Of a stretch of 49,018 nucleotides of DNA, positions 7,853-16,880 are shown in pieces (position 1 is the stretch's first letter; the number at the start of each line of letters is the position of its first letter). Both the position numbers and the translations under genes were made by a program. Origin of the DNA: Gammaproteobacteria bacterium (GTDB lineage: Bacteria > Pseudomonadota > Gammaproteobacteria > SZUA-152). The notes under the pieces were generated by a model, which saw only the letters and a list, made by a program, of their open reading frames with translations, did not search any database and was not told the origin of the DNA. The DNA is taken from NCBI GenBank assembly GCA_013152545.1, contig JAADGF010000015.1, positions 1 through 49,018 on the forward strand. The letters are read 5' to 3'.

Positions 7853-10531
7853 ATGGTACAACAATCTGATTCACAGCAAACAGCCCCCCAGGCTGTTAAT
7901 CTTGTCGACTACAAGCCAACGCCGTATCAGATTGATTCGGTTGAGCTTAATTTTGATTTATATGAGGTGAGCACCACGATAAAGTCAACGTTATCGATAC
8001 GGCGCCACAAGGATCAATGCTCTGCCGGAAAAACCAATGTTCCGCTTGAGTTGCATGGCGAGGATTTAGTGCTTAAGTCAGTGATTATTGATGGCAATGC
8101 ACTGACGACTGATGATTACACTGTTAGTGATAAAATGTTAACCATCAATGTCGTGCCTGATAATTTTTTATTGCAAATTGAAACAGAGATTAACCCAGCA
8201 TCTAATACATCACTTAATGGTTTGTATACTTCAGGTGGTAATTTCTGCACCCAGTGCGAAGCGGAAGGTTTTCGCCGGATCACCTATATGTATGACCGGC
8301 CAGATGTGATGGCACGATATACCACTACCATCAGTGCTGAAAAAGCAAAATACCCGGTGTTGTTGTCCAATGGTAATTTGGTGGCGAGTGGCTACGTCGA
8401 TACTGAAAAAACGCGCCATTGGGCGACATGGCAGGACCCACACCCGAAACCAACCTATTTGTTTGCGTTGGTCGCAGGGGATTTGTCGCAAATTGAAGAC
8501 CAATTTGTTACCCAGTCTGGGCGCGAAGTAACCCTACATATTTATGTTCAGTCGCATAACATCGATAAATGTGACCATGCCATGTTGTCGCTGAAAAAGG
8601 CGATGAAGTGGGACGAACAGGTTTATGGCCGTGAGTATGATTTGGATGTGTATATGATTGTTGCGGTGGATGACTTTAATATGGGGGCAATGGAGAACAA
8701 AGGCTTAAATGTTTTTAACTCCAAGTATGTCTTAGCCAAACCCAATACCGCGACTGACAGTGATTATGAAAGTATTGAAGGTGTTATAGGTCACGAGTAT
8801 TTTCATAATTGGTCGGGCAACCGCGTTACCTGTCGAGATTGGTTTCAGTTAAGTTTAAAAGAAGGTTTTACGGTGTTTCGTGACCAGGAATTTAGTGCTG
8901 ACATGTCCTCGCGTGGCGTAAAACGTATTCAGGACGTTAATATTTTGCGTGCCCATCAGTTTCGTGAAGATGCTAGCCCGATGGCGCATCCAATCAGGCC
9001 GGAATCGTATGTGGAAATTAACAATTTCTACACCGTTACGGTGTACAACAAAGGTGCCGAAGTCGTGCGCATGTTGCACCATCTGTTGGGGGCGGAAAAA
9101 TTTCGTAAAGGGACTGATTTGTATTTTGAACGGCATGATGGGCAAGCCGTTACCACTGACGATTTTGTGAAGGCTTTGGAGGATGCTAGCGGCGAGGATT
9201 TTTCGTTGTTTCGTTTATGGTATCGTCAGGCTGGGACGCCCGAGCTACAGATTTCCCGTCACTATGATGCTGCCACTAAAACTTATTCTTTGCATGTGGA
9301 GCAAAGCTGTCCACCAACCCCCGGACAGGCGCATAAAAATCCTTTTCAAATTCCCCTGGCAGTGGGTTTGCTGGATAAATCCGGCAACGACATTGCGTTG
9401 CAATTGAGTGGCGAAGAAAAACCGGGTTCCGGCACCAGGGTATTACAGATGACCGAGTCAAGTCAGGACTTTGTGTTTGTTAATGTACCTGAAGAGCCTG
9501 TGCCTTCTTTGCTTCGAGGTTTTTCAGCCCCGGTTAAAGTCAATATAGCGCTTTCCGATCAGGAGCGTTGTTTTTTAATGGCGCATGATAGTGATGACTT
9601 TAATCGCTGGGATGCAGGGCAGCAATTTGCCGTAAAACTTATTGTGCAGTTGGTGGATGATTACCATAATGATCGTGAGTTAGTCGTGCCCGACGATTTT
9701 ATCGGCGCATTGCAAAAAAATCTACAGAACGTGTCACTTGATAAGTCATTGATCGCACAAGCGATTAATTTACCGTCAGAAAGTTATATTAGTGAATTTG
9801 TTAACCCCATTGACCCTGTTGCAATTCATCAGGTGCGCCGTTTTGTACGGGAAAGCATCGCTAAAAAATTGAGTGATGTTTTGTCGGCTACTTATCTCAG
9901 CTTGTCAGACGACTCAGCATATACAATTGATCAGGCGTCCATTAATCGGCGTGCATTGAAAAACACTTGTCTTGGGTATTTAATGGAATTAAATGATAAC
10001 AGTATTATCGAACGCTGCTATCAGCAATTTGTTTCAGGAAATAATATGACGGATGTCATGGCGGCGTTATGTGCTTTGGCAAACACTGAGTGTCAGCAGG
10101 GCGAGCAAGCATTGCAGCAGTTTTATCAGCAATGGAAAAATGACGCCTTGGTGGTGGATAAGTGGCTTGCGTTGCAGGCATCGTCACGTTTGCCGGGGAC
10201 GTTAAAAAAAGTCAAGGCATTAACACAGCATGAGGCCTTCAGCATTACTAATCCCAACAAGGTTCGCGCGCTGATAGGGGCGTTTGGTCATGGTAATCCA
10301 GCTCAGTTTCATGATGCGAGCGGCGTTGGCTATGCGTTTCTTACGGATTATATTATTAAGTTAGATGCGCTAAACCCACAAATATCGGCACGGCTGACAA
10401 CAGTCTATACAACTTGGCGCAAATACGATGTGCGGCGCCAGGATTTATTAAGATTACAGTTGGAAAAAATAATAACGACACCGGATTTGTCCCGAGACGT
10501 TTACGAAATTATTTCTAAAAGTTTGAGTTAA
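7853..10531 (+). CDS. pepN: Aminopeptidase N
   Basis: An M1-family zinc metallopeptidase of about 892 residues, close to the 870 of E. coli PepN. It carries the exopeptidase motif GAMEN near residue 278 and the zinc site HEYFHNWSGNR with the downstream Glu in LKEGFTVFRDQEF near residue 315-337. It releases N-terminal amino acids from peptides in the cytoplasm. ATG 7853 is taken as the start; an in-frame TTG at 7835 is less likely. The C-terminal alpha-helical domain is complete. The stop lies inside the first unit of a 13-bp tandem repeat. The gene converges on lipA. Confidence 0.95.
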   Translation: MVQQSDSQQTAPQAVNLVDYKPTPYQIDSVELNFDLYEVSTTIKSTLSIRRHKDQCSAGKTNVPLELHGEDLVLKSVIIDGNALTTDDYTVSDKMLTINVVPDNFLLQIETEINPASNTSLNGLYTSGGNFCTQCEAEGFRRITYMYDRPDVMARYTTTISAEKAKYPVLLSNGNLVASGYVDTEKTRHWATWQDPHPKPTYLFALVAGDLSQIEDQFVTQSGREVTLHIYVQSHNIDKCDHAMLSLKKAMKWDEQVYGREYDLDVYMIVAVDDFNMGAMENKGLNVFNSKYVLAKPNTATDSDYESIEGVIGHEYFHNWSGNRVTCRDWFQLSLKEGFTVFRDQEFSADMSSRGVKRIQDVNILRAHQFREDASPMAHPIRPESYVEINNFYTVTVYNKGAEVVRMLHHLLGAEKFRKGTDLYFERHDGQAVTTDDFVKALEDASGEDFSLFRLWYRQAGTPELQISRHYDAATKTYSLHVEQSCPPTPGQAHKNPFQIPLAVGLLDKSGNDIALQLSGEEKPGSGTRVLQMTESSQDFVFVNVPEEPVPSLLRGFSAPVKVNIALSDQERCFLMAHDSDDFNRWDAGQQFAVKLIVQLVDDYHNDRELVVPDDFIGALQKNLQNVSLDKSLIAQAINLPSESYISEFVNPIDPVAIHQVRRFVRESIAKKLSDVLSATYLSLSDDSAYTIDQASINRRALKNTCLGYLMELNDNSIIERCYQQFVSGNNMTDVMAALCALANTECQQGEQALQQFYQQWKNDALVVDKWLALQASSRLPGTLKKVKALTQHEAFSITNPNKVRALIGAFGHGNPAQFHDASGVGYAFLTDYIIKLDALNPQISARLTTVYTTWRKYDVRRQDLLRLQLEKIITTPDLSRDVYEIISKSLS

Positions 10532-10560
10532 AGCTTTGAGTTAAAGCTTTGAGTTAAAGT
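10522..10560 (+). repeat. 13-bp tandem repeat, three copies, at the pepN stop
   Basis: The unit TTTGAGTTAAAGC is repeated at 10522, 10535 and 10548; the third copy ends in T instead of C. The first unit carries the last sense codons and the TAA of pepN, so each later unit duplicates a stop codon. This looks like replication slippage and leaves the protein unchanged. Confidence 0.9.
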
Positions 10561-10583
10561 AAAGCCGTTGTTGCGGCCCGTTT

Positions 10584-11543
10584 TTACGGTATATTTTTAC
10601 CAGCAGCCTGAAGGTCTGCGTGGTAGGAGGATCGCACCATAGGACCGCTGGCAACATTGCTAAATCCCATTTGTCGAGCGATATCGCCAAGTTCATTAAA
10701 TTCATCAGGAGGTACAAAGCGCTCGACAGGTAAGTGATGTAAGCTAGGCTGCAAATACTGCCCCAACGTGAGCATGTCGCCCAAGTGATTACGCAAATCC
10801 TGTAACACCTGTATGACTTCCTCCTTGGTTTCTCCCAAACCTAACATTAACCCGGACTTGGTTGGCAGGTGAGGGTAACGTTGCTTGAATTTTTTTAGTA
10901 GATCAAGGGACCATTGATAGTCAGACCCTGGACGACATTTTTTATACAGGCGTGGTACTGTTTCTAGGTTGTGATTAAACACATCGGGTTGCGCTTGCGC
11001 CATAATGGTCAATGCAAGGTCCATACGGCCTCGAAAATCCGGCACCAATATTTCAATTTTTGTGCGAGGCGAAAACGTACGCACTGCGGATATGCAATCC
11101 ACAAAATGCTGCGCGCCACCATCGCGTAGGTCATCTCGGTCAACCGAGGTAATGACCACATACCTCAACTTGAGGGTTTTGATAGCTTCGGCCAGTTGTT
11201 GCGGTTCATTTGCATTGAGCGCTTCCGGGCGGCCGTGCGCCACATCACAAAATGGGCAGCGGCGTGTGCAAATATCCCCCATAATCATAAACGTTGCGGT
11301 ACCATGGCTGAAGCATTCCCCTAAATTAGGGCATGAAGCCTCTTCGCAAACAGTGTGTAATTTATTATCGCGCAATAGTTTTTTAACGCGCATGACCTCA
11401 GGACCAGCGGGGGCTTTAGCGCGTATCCAGCGCGGTTTACGCAGTGCTGTTTGCGTTGGTTCAACCTTGATCGGAATTCTAGCAACTTTGTCTGCGCCAC
11501 GCAGGGCGACGCCGGCTTGGATTTTTTTAGGGGGTGATGTCAT
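10584..11543 (-). CDS. lipA: Lipoyl synthase
   Basis: A radical-SAM enzyme that inserts two sulfurs into protein-bound octanoate, making the lipoyl cofactor of 2-oxo-acid dehydrogenases. Both cluster-binding triads are present: C66, C71 and C77 (auxiliary cluster) and C92, C96 and C99 in the CxxxCxxC radical-SAM motif. The C-terminal RSSYHADL segment with its conserved Ser is intact. Length is 319 residues, as usual. lipB, commonly next to lipA, is not in the window. The E2 encoded at 46737-47870 has a lipoyl domain and would be a client. The gene ends tail-to-tail with pepN. Confidence 0.97.
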   Translation of the reverse strand: MTSPPKKIQAGVALRGADKVARIPIKVEPTQTALRKPRWIRAKAPAGPEVMRVKKLLRDNKLHTVCEEASCPNLGECFSHGTATFMIMGDICTRRCPFCDVAHGRPEALNANEPQQLAEAIKTLKLRYVVITSVDRDDLRDGGAQHFVDCISAVRTFSPRTKIEILVPDFRGRMDLALTIMAQAQPDVFNHNLETVPRLYKKCRPGSDYQWSLDLLKKFKQRYPHLPTKSGLMLGLGETKEEVIQVLQDLRNHLGDMLTLGQYLQPSLHHLPVERFVPPDEFNELGDIARQMGFSNVASGPMVRSSYHADLQAAGKNIP

Positions 11544-11743
11544 TTTTTAATACTTATGTCGTTATTGATGATACTCGGTAATTGTGGACATTTTTTCTGT
11601 TGTTATTTTACTTTATTTTTGTCTCAGCAAGCTATTATAATTGCTTATCTTGCAGTAAATGGCTTGCATTCGGATCAGACTGAGCTGCAAACCAAACCGC
11701 ATTATAACGGTTTCACCTGGAAAAATCAGTTGGAGCATGATGT

Positions 11744-11938
11744 CTAACGCAAGCGCTTGATTCGTATGCTGTCGAAACCAATATTTTGCACTTTGTTCAT
11801 ATCTACATTGAGTTGCACCAGATTAACGCAAGTCTCGATAGACGGCTTGGGTGGGTGCGTAATAACCTCCCTGTTGACATCTTGATTCCCCCTTCCGGTG
11901 ACATCAAAGGTAATTCTACCAGCACATTTTTTGCAGGT
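11744..11938 (-). pseudogene. Possible 3' remnant of an unknown gene
   Basis: A 65-codon open frame without a start, bounded upstream by a stop at 11939-11941. It begins with a CxxC-like TCKKCAGRITFDVTG segment and ends ...FDSIRIKRLR. The composition reads like real protein, with alternating beta-strand-like segments, but I do not recognise it. It lies downstream of the SEC-C/YkgJ gene on the same strand. It may be a decayed gene or a chance frame. Confidence 0.25.
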
Positions 11939-12052
11939 TCATGATGTTAAGAACGGCATGTATTGCGAAGCAACAACATGAATTGGTTATTGTTGTGTAT
12001 CCTGGGAATAAACGGTTTTCTCTAATGTAAGTCAGATGTGTTTTCCTTCAAT

Positions 12053-12082
12053 TATACCTAAATCTTAATCGCCACGGGCATA
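12053..12082 (+). repeat. Dispersed palindromic repeat, copy 2
   Basis: It begins TATACCTAAATCTTAATCGC and ends CACGGGCATA. It lies about 58 bases beyond the stop of the SEC-C/YkgJ gene (minus strand), again a 3' flank. It differs from the consensus at a few positions in the core and in the right arm. Confidence 0.75.
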
Positions 12083-12139
12083 AAAAGTCGATTGTCATGA
12101 TAAAGGCACTTAATCGGTTCTCCAACGGCTGATGTTAGA

Positions 12140-12733
12140 TTAAAGCGTGGTCATGCTATCCAATGCGCCATCCCACAATGCTTCTCCTCGGGACATTTTG
12201 GCGGCAAGATCTAATTGAAATTGTTGGGGTCCATAACCGAACCATTGATTCTGGTGTTGATAGATAAACGGTTTGCCCTGGGATACGCAGCGTTTTTGAA
12301 ACCACTGTATAAATCTGATGTCTGGATCATTCTCTGTGGATACCAGGATGTCCACGGGTGTTTTTTTCCAGCTCATTCTATTGGTTATTACGATAACGCC
12401 GCTTTGGTTGGGTTGCATCCATTGGGGGAGTTCGCTGTCCTGTTCTGCCCAGGCACAGAAAAATATTTTGCATGGGTCTTTAGGGCGCTCGGCATGAATT
12501 GTACAACCATGACCGTCGGTATAGGGGCAGGGGTGGTCAAGGTAAATGTCATGGCCCAGCGCATGAGTCGTTAACCACCCTTGGCAACAGGCTGCACAAT
12601 CGCCACAAGGGCGTGGTGATTGGGCTTTAGGTGTTTGCAACTCAGGCGCATTATTGCCAATAGAGCTACCACAGCATTTTTTATATTTTTTACCGCTACC
12701 GCAGGGGCATGGGTCATTTCTTTGTACTTTCAT
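12140..12733 (-). CDS. SEC-C plus YkgJ-type cysteine-cluster protein
   Basis: 197 residues. Residues 6-21 form a SEC-C zinc motif (C9, C11, C20, C21). Residues 43-93 form a YkgJ-type cluster: CGDCAACC followed by CPYTDGHGC and a DPCKIFFC segment, a pattern thought to bind zinc or iron-sulfur. The C-terminal 100 residues are unassigned. No reaction is known for this domain pair. It is the second SEC-C protein within 5.5 kb (the other is YchJ) and is divergently transcribed from the porin across an AT-rich 387-bp region. Confidence 0.8.
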   Translation of the reverse strand: MKVQRNDPCPCGSGKKYKKCCGSSIGNNAPELQTPKAQSPRPCGDCAACCQGWLTTHALGHDIYLDHPCPYTDGHGCTIHAERPKDPCKIFFCAWAEQDSELPQWMQPNQSGVIVITNRMSWKKTPVDILVSTENDPDIRFIQWFQKRCVSQGKPFIYQHQNQWFGYGPQQFQLDLAAKMSRGEALWDGALDSMTTL

Positions 12734-13120
12734 TGGTTTCTCCGCTGTTTCGATAATAACGATATTTGATTGCTTTCGTTTGAACTTAAGCAGTCTATAT
12801 TTTGATCAGCCGCCCTCTTTTTCAGGAGGTGCATAAATTTTGTTTGTTGTATTTTTGCAACAATATCGACTAATAAAAGCACAATATATCGGTATTGCTG
12901 TAGTAATTTCTACAAAATAAGCATAATTCTCAAAATTTATGTATATTTTTGTCGTAAAAAATAGACATCTCTGAGATTTATTCTATCATTAGGAAGACTT
13001 TATCTAATTCTTAGAGATAAGCCCACTGCATTCTTAAGTGAAATTGTAGTTGTTACGAGGTCCTCTGCCATTTACGTTTGCTGAGGCTCTTTTCGTTTAA
13101 TTTTCAAGGAGGTAGTATAC
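12734..13120. promoter_or_regulatory. AT-rich divergent promoter region with 5' leader of the porin
   Basis: A strongly AT-rich spacer between two divergent genes. It contains TTGTTG/CAACAA (12844-12863) and GTAG/CTAC hairpins, and TTATCT/AGATAA near 13000-13020 in what would be the porin leader. The porin has a strong Shine-Dalgarno (AAGGAGG) nine bases before its ATG. Exact -35 and -10 boxes could not be settled by eye. Confidence 0.5.
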
Positions 13121-14170
13121 ATGAACAACAAAAAAGCATTATTAGGTGTTGTGATCGCGAACGCATTGGCGGTTCCAGCGCTGGTGCAAGCAAATGAGCT
13201 GGAAATCTACGGAACAGTTGCCGCTGCGGTTGAGTCGATCGATAACGGCACGGATAGCTTTACGCAGGTGAATAATAACCATTCTGTGTTTGGTATTAAG
13301 GGCGGTACCGATTTAGGGGATGGTTTGAGGGGCGTGTTCTTGTTCGATACTTTCTTAGGGACGGATAGTGGCGATAGTGGCAACGGTTCTTTGTTTGGCG
13401 GTGGACGGGATGGGTATGTGGGGCTGGAAGGTAGTTTCGGCACCGTTGCGCTGGGTTACCATGGCCGGCCTTGGAAAACCTCAACCAATAACATGGATAT
13501 TTTCGGCAGCACTATTGCTGATTACAGTGCTTTGATGGGTAGTACACCGGGCGGCGCTTATTTTGACGGTGGTATTGGTAATTCGGTGATCTGGTTTCTG
13601 CCTGACTTTAACGGTCTCAGTGGTCATGTGCAATTTGGTGCTGATGAGGAAGATGATGATACCAGTGATTCGGGGTTACAGTTAAATTATTCCGCTGACA
13701 ATTTGTACCTTACTTTTTCCCATGACATTGATGGCCAAGGCTCAGCCCCTGGTGTTGATGACATCACGGCAACTAAGGTTGCCGGCCAGTTTAGCTTCGG
13801 CGCTTCTACGGTGGGCATTATCTTCGAATCCATCAGTGATTCAGATGCCAATACCCGCGATGCGTTCTGGCTGGCTGGTTCACACAAAATGGGTTCACTA
13901 ACCTTAAAGCTGGCATTTGCGCAGGCGGATGATAGTGATGCTGCTGGTGATGATGGTGCTACTTATTTAGCCCTGGGTCTGGATCATGCTTTTAAGGAAA
14001 ATGTGACAGGCTATGTCATTTATTCGCAAATCAGCAATGATGACAATGGCTCTTATGGCTTTGTCAGTGCGCCGCATACCTCAAGCAATACCAAAACAAC
14101 GGTGGCGGCTGGTGAAGACACATCTGTGCTTGCGGTAGGGGTTAAGGTGGATTTTAGCCTTAAAAAATAA
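13121..14170 (+). CDS. Gram-negative trimeric-type porin
   Basis: 349 residues with a classical signal peptide (KKALLGVVIANALAVPALVQA, cut before NELEIYG). A general-porin barrel follows: the ELEIYGTVAAAVE first strand, a SVFGIKGGTDLGDGL strand pair, then GRDGYVGLEGSFGTVALGYHGRPW. Acidic Asp/Gly-rich loops fit a diffusion pore in the outer membrane. The C-terminal strand reads VGVKVDFSLKK, so two lysines follow the usual aromatic-hydrophobic end. A very strong ribosome-binding site and a strong terminator 25 bases after the stop indicate a highly expressed monocistronic gene. Substrate preference cannot be read from sequence. Confidence 0.9.
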   Translation: MNNKKALLGVVIANALAVPALVQANELEIYGTVAAAVESIDNGTDSFTQVNNNHSVFGIKGGTDLGDGLRGVFLFDTFLGTDSGDSGNGSLFGGGRDGYVGLEGSFGTVALGYHGRPWKTSTNNMDIFGSTIADYSALMGSTPGGAYFDGGIGNSVIWFLPDFNGLSGHVQFGADEEDDDTSDSGLQLNYSADNLYLTFSHDIDGQGSAPGVDDITATKVAGQFSFGASTVGIIFESISDSDANTRDAFWLAGSHKMGSLTLKLAFAQADDSDAAGDDGATYLALGLDHAFKENVTGYVIYSQISNDDNGSYGFVSAPHTSSNTKTTVAAGEDTSVLAVGVKVDFSLKK

Positions 14171-14194
14171 GTTAATGTAGTATTGCTGTTGTTG

Positions 14195-14226
14195 AAAAGG
14201 CAGGCCAGGGTGTCTGCCTTTTTTTT
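14195..14226 (+). terminator. Rho-independent terminator of the porin gene
   Basis: AAAAGGCAG at 14195-14203 pairs with CTGCCTTTT at 14214-14222, with a 10-base loop, and runs into a string of T to 14226. The reverse strand also has a T-run, so it could stop transcription arriving from dinB. Confidence 0.92.
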
Positions 14227-14229
14227 GCA

Positions 14230-14559
14230 CGAAATTAGTGCTTGTGGTTGATATTCCCCGTTCAACTTACAATGCAAATGCATCCGTTGAACGCCTGGCT
14301 CTTCGTTCTGAAGGTTGCCTTCTATCATTGCACCGATCGCCAATAAGTCGGCGCCAGTCTTCAGTTTTACATTGCCATCAACTGTTGTGCCATTCAAAAT
14401 GCATGTACCCTTGACAACAACGTTGCCACCGATGGTTACAGCACCCAGGTTTGGTGGGCATGGATAATCACCCGCTGAAACTTGCGGTATAAAGCAATGT
14501 AAATAAATGTAAACCACGAGGGAATGCCTGTGGTGGTTATTTATATACCTAAAGCTCAA
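14230..14559 (-). pseudogene. Broken secreted beta-helix-type gene
   Basis: On the minus strand a signal-like stretch (LVVYIYLHCFIPQVSA) is followed by DYPCPPNLGAVTIGGNVVVK, then CILNGTTVDGNVKLKTGADLLAIG and a final IEGNLQ turn. This pattern is typical of small secreted parallel beta-helix proteins of about 170-190 residues. Here the repeats stop after two or three turns, the frame runs into the porin terminator, and there is no proper start: the only upstream start codon is a TTG inside the palindromic repeat, overlapping the dinB stop. Both ends therefore look lost. The beta-helix likeness is from memory of similar proteins; the damage is seen directly. Confidence 0.6.
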
Positions 14560-14573
14560 TCGCTACGAGTATA
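14544..14573 (+). repeat. Dispersed palindromic repeat, copy 3, inside the dinB 3' end
   Basis: It begins TATACCTAAAGCTCAATCGC and ends TACGAGTATA. On the minus strand it encodes the last residues of DinB (YTRSD) and its TGA stop, and it contains the apparent TTG start of the broken beta-helix gene. It is the only copy that overlaps a confident coding region. Confidence 0.85.
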
Positions 14574-15791
14574 TTTTATCCTTGAATGGTAGCCATGAAG
14601 ATCGACATCATAAACGCCGCGGGGACCGATTGTTTTTTTAATGGTTGCGCCTCGTTTTAAGATGTTTTCGCCAAAACGTTTGTTAATGGCATCGGTAATT
14701 GCATCAATTCCGGTTTCATTTTCTTGTGGCTCAAACAGATCAGTTTGTTGTGGGGACTGATGACCTTGCTTGTTAAATCCGCTAACGTTAACGCCTACTA
14801 AGCGTAGCGCTTGATGGTTGGTTTTAATGTGTGTTGTAAAAAGTTCTTTGACCACCTTCCAAATGGGTTGTGTGTTGTATGTGGCGTTGTGTATTGATCG
14901 AGAGCGCGTTAGGGTGCTGAAATCAGAATAACGTACTTTTATCGTGATGGTTCGGCCTACATGCTTGTGTTCCCGCAGTCGAGCAGCAACAAGCTCAGTT
15001 AAATGCAGTAATTGTGCGAGCAAATATTCTCTGTTGTCGATATCTGTGGCGAAGGTGATTTCATGTGATATGGATTTTGCATGCCGGTCGGTAATCACGG
15101 CGCGGGGGTCAATGCCGTTTGCCAACTGCCACAAGTGCAAGCCCTGTTGGCCAAACAGATGGGTTAGTTTTTTAGGCGGTAATTGCCGCAGTTGATGGAT
15201 CGATTTAATGCCCAATGTGGTTAAGTTTGATTCTGTGGCTTTGCCGACACCCCAAATGCGGGTGACGGGTAGTGGGTCGAGAAAGGCTTGTACTTGATTT
15301 TTTTTGACGATCACAAAACCATTGGGTTTGCCAATGTCAGAGGCAATTTTGGCCACAAATTTTGTGGGTGCAATGCCAATGGATACCACCAGTTTAAGTT
15401 CTGCCATTATCGCTTGTTTAATGTTGCGGGCAATGACGTTTGCACTGCCAAACAGCTTTTGACTGGCGGAGACATCTAAAAAAGCTTCGTCCAGCGAGAG
15501 AGGTTCAATTGTCGGTGTGTAGCGCGCAAAAATCGCTTGTATTTTTCGTGATATATCGACGTAAACCCCCATGCGGGCCGGTAGCAGGGTGAGGTTTGGG
15601 CAGCGTTGACAGGCCGTTTTTGTTGCTAATGCACTGTGTACACCATATTTTCGGGCGATATAATTGGCCGCAGAAATGACGCCCCGATTCTTTGATGGGC
15701 CACCCACGGCGACCGGCTTATCCACCAGTTCGGGTTTGTCCAATAGTTCCACCGAGACATAATAAGCATCCATATCAGCGTGAATGATCAT
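14556..15791 (-). CDS. dinB: DNA polymerase IV (Y-family)
   Basis: 411 residues, the longer DinB form. Catalytic acidic residues are visible: D6 and D8 in HADMDAYYVSVE, and D101/E102 in SLDEAFLD. The helix-hairpin-helix region IWGVGKATESNLTTLG and the little-finger domain follow. A C-terminal QQTDLF matches the beta-clamp binding pattern QxxLF. It performs translesion synthesis and is normally SOS-induced, but I saw no clear LexA box. The last five residues and stop are encoded by a palindromic repeat copy, so the native C-terminus was probably altered beyond the clamp motif. The glycosyltransferase gene lies 12 bases upstream on the same strand. Confidence 0.95.
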   Translation of the reverse strand: MIIHADMDAYYVSVELLDKPELVDKPVAVGGPSKNRGVISAANYIARKYGVHSALATKTACQRCPNLTLLPARMGVYVDISRKIQAIFARYTPTIEPLSLDEAFLDVSASQKLFGSANVIARNIKQAIMAELKLVVSIGIAPTKFVAKIASDIGKPNGFVIVKKNQVQAFLDPLPVTRIWGVGKATESNLTTLGIKSIHQLRQLPPKKLTHLFGQQGLHLWQLANGIDPRAVITDRHAKSISHEITFATDIDNREYLLAQLLHLTELVAARLREHKHVGRTITIKVRYSDFSTLTRSRSIHNATYNTQPIWKVVKELFTTHIKTNHQALRLVGVNVSGFNKQGHQSPQQTDLFEPQENETGIDAITDAINKRFGENILKRGATIKKTIGPRGVYDVDLHGYHSRIKYTRSD

Positions 15792-15803
15792 TTTTCCGAT
15801 GAA

Positions 15804-16880
15804 TCAGTTGTGTTGCCGGGTTAAAAATAAACTATAAAACCAGATGATCGTTAATAATCCGGTTATAGCCCGGCAGGGAGGGGATGAAATCACCCTGGCC
15901 AGCCACTGGTCGTGAAAATGCAAATACGGTGTTGGTCCTTTCCCGGATGGTATTGCTTTTTTGCGGTTTTTGCGGCAGTCCATAGCAAAGGCTAATTGCC
16001 AGGCGTTATCGGCAATGTAACCGCCGGTTTGATACCAACGTTTAAGCGCTTGCCGCCATCCATTGCGTAATATTTGTTGATGGGCGATATTTAGAAACGG
16101 TCGTAGTATTAATTTGTTGCTTTTGTCTTGGGATTTATACGCATCCAGTGCGGCATCAAAAAAATAACTTAGGCCAAGGGCATTAAAATTACACATAAAA
16201 GAATTGAGTATTTGACGTTGCTTTAGACCTTCGAGTTCAAATCGGCGCGCTGATGTCTCTATGATGCCGGGTAAGGTGATCCATTGACCGGTCTTAAAAA
16301 TTTGCAATGCCAGGCGTGCGTCTTCCATATACGGTAGTGATTCATCGAAGTGTTTTAATGCATCGAAATAGCGACGGGTAATCCAAAAGCCCTGATCGCC
16401 ATTAATGCTGTCGGGACGATTCAGGTGGGTTTTACTTTCATAGAAATAGTAGGCTGCTTGGTAATCACTCTGTTGGCGTAGAAATTTCAACCCAAAATGA
16501 CCGGCTATATTAGTATTGCCATTGAGTTTTTTGCTTTTGCTCGTTGAAAAGCCAAAATGTTGCTGTGCGTTGTGCAACAAATAAGGCTCAGTTATTTTAC
16601 TGTCAGCATGCAAAAAGAGTAATTCTGTTGCTGTGCTTGAGCGAGCACCTTGGTTCATCTGGCGTCCCCGCCCCGGACCACTCCTGACAATTTTGATGGT
16701 TAGCACGTTGGTAAACTGTTTGCTAATCGACAGGGTGTTGTCATGACTGCCGCCATCGGCGAGAATAATTTCAAAGATAATGCCCCTTTGTTCGGCGAGG
16801 TTGCTTAACAACTGGGGCAGGGATTTTTCTTCGTTGAGCGTAGGTACGATAACAGATAATGACGGTTTTGGACTGGACAT
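15804..16880 (-). CDS. TIGR04283-type family 2 glycosyltransferase
   Basis: About 358 residues. The N-terminal GT2 fold has SVIVPTLNEEKSLPQLL, the DGGSHDNT motif and the GPGRGRQMNQGA...LLFLHADS segment, which is specific to the TIGR04283 group. Later NGDQGFWITRRYFDALKHF, PYMEDARLALQI and ETSARRFELEGL complete that signature. Members are often named for arsenosugar biosynthesis, but no arsenic gene is nearby, so the acceptor is unknown. The protein is longer than typical members: about 100 residues follow the core, with a hydrophobic ITGLLTIIWFYSLFL near the C-terminus that may anchor it in the membrane. ATG 16880 is taken as the start. Probably co-transcribed with dinB. Confidence 0.8.
   Translation of the reverse strand: MSSPKPSLSVIVPTLNEEKSLPQLLSNLAEQRGIIFEIILADGGSHDNTLSISKQFTNVLTIKIVRSGPGRGRQMNQGARSSTATELLFLHADSKITEPYLLHNAQQHFGFSTSKSKKLNGNTNIAGHFGLKFLRQQSDYQAAYYFYESKTHLNRPDSINGDQGFWITRRYFDALKHFDESLPYMEDARLALQIFKTGQWITLPGIIETSARRFELEGLKQRQILNSFMCNFNALGLSYFFDAALDAYKSQDKSNKLILRPFLNIAHQQILRNGWRQALKRWYQTGGYIADNAWQLAFAMDCRKNRKKAIPSGKGPTPYLHFHDQWLARVISSPPCRAITGLLTIIWFYSLFLTRQHN

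Larger units (their letters stand above)
11544..12139. other. Intergenic region between lipA and the SEC-C/YkgJ gene
   Basis: About 0.6 kb. It holds a possible gene remnant on the minus strand (11744-11938) and copy 2 of the dispersed palindrome (12053-12082). A short open frame at 11556-11747 on the plus strand has no family resemblance and I do not call it. Confidence 0.5.

Noticed and set aside
10560-10583. A GCCG/CGGC hairpin between pepN and lipA as a terminator.
   Set aside because: The stem is only four bases with a short T-run, too weak to call.
11556-11747. A 63-codon plus-strand frame downstream of lipA.
   Set aside because: Composition looks random, there is no ribosome-binding site, and it overlaps the antisense remnant.
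15804-16880. Assigning the glycosyltransferase to arsenosugar synthesis.
   Set aside because: The family name suggests it, but no arsenic methyltransferase or related gene is present.
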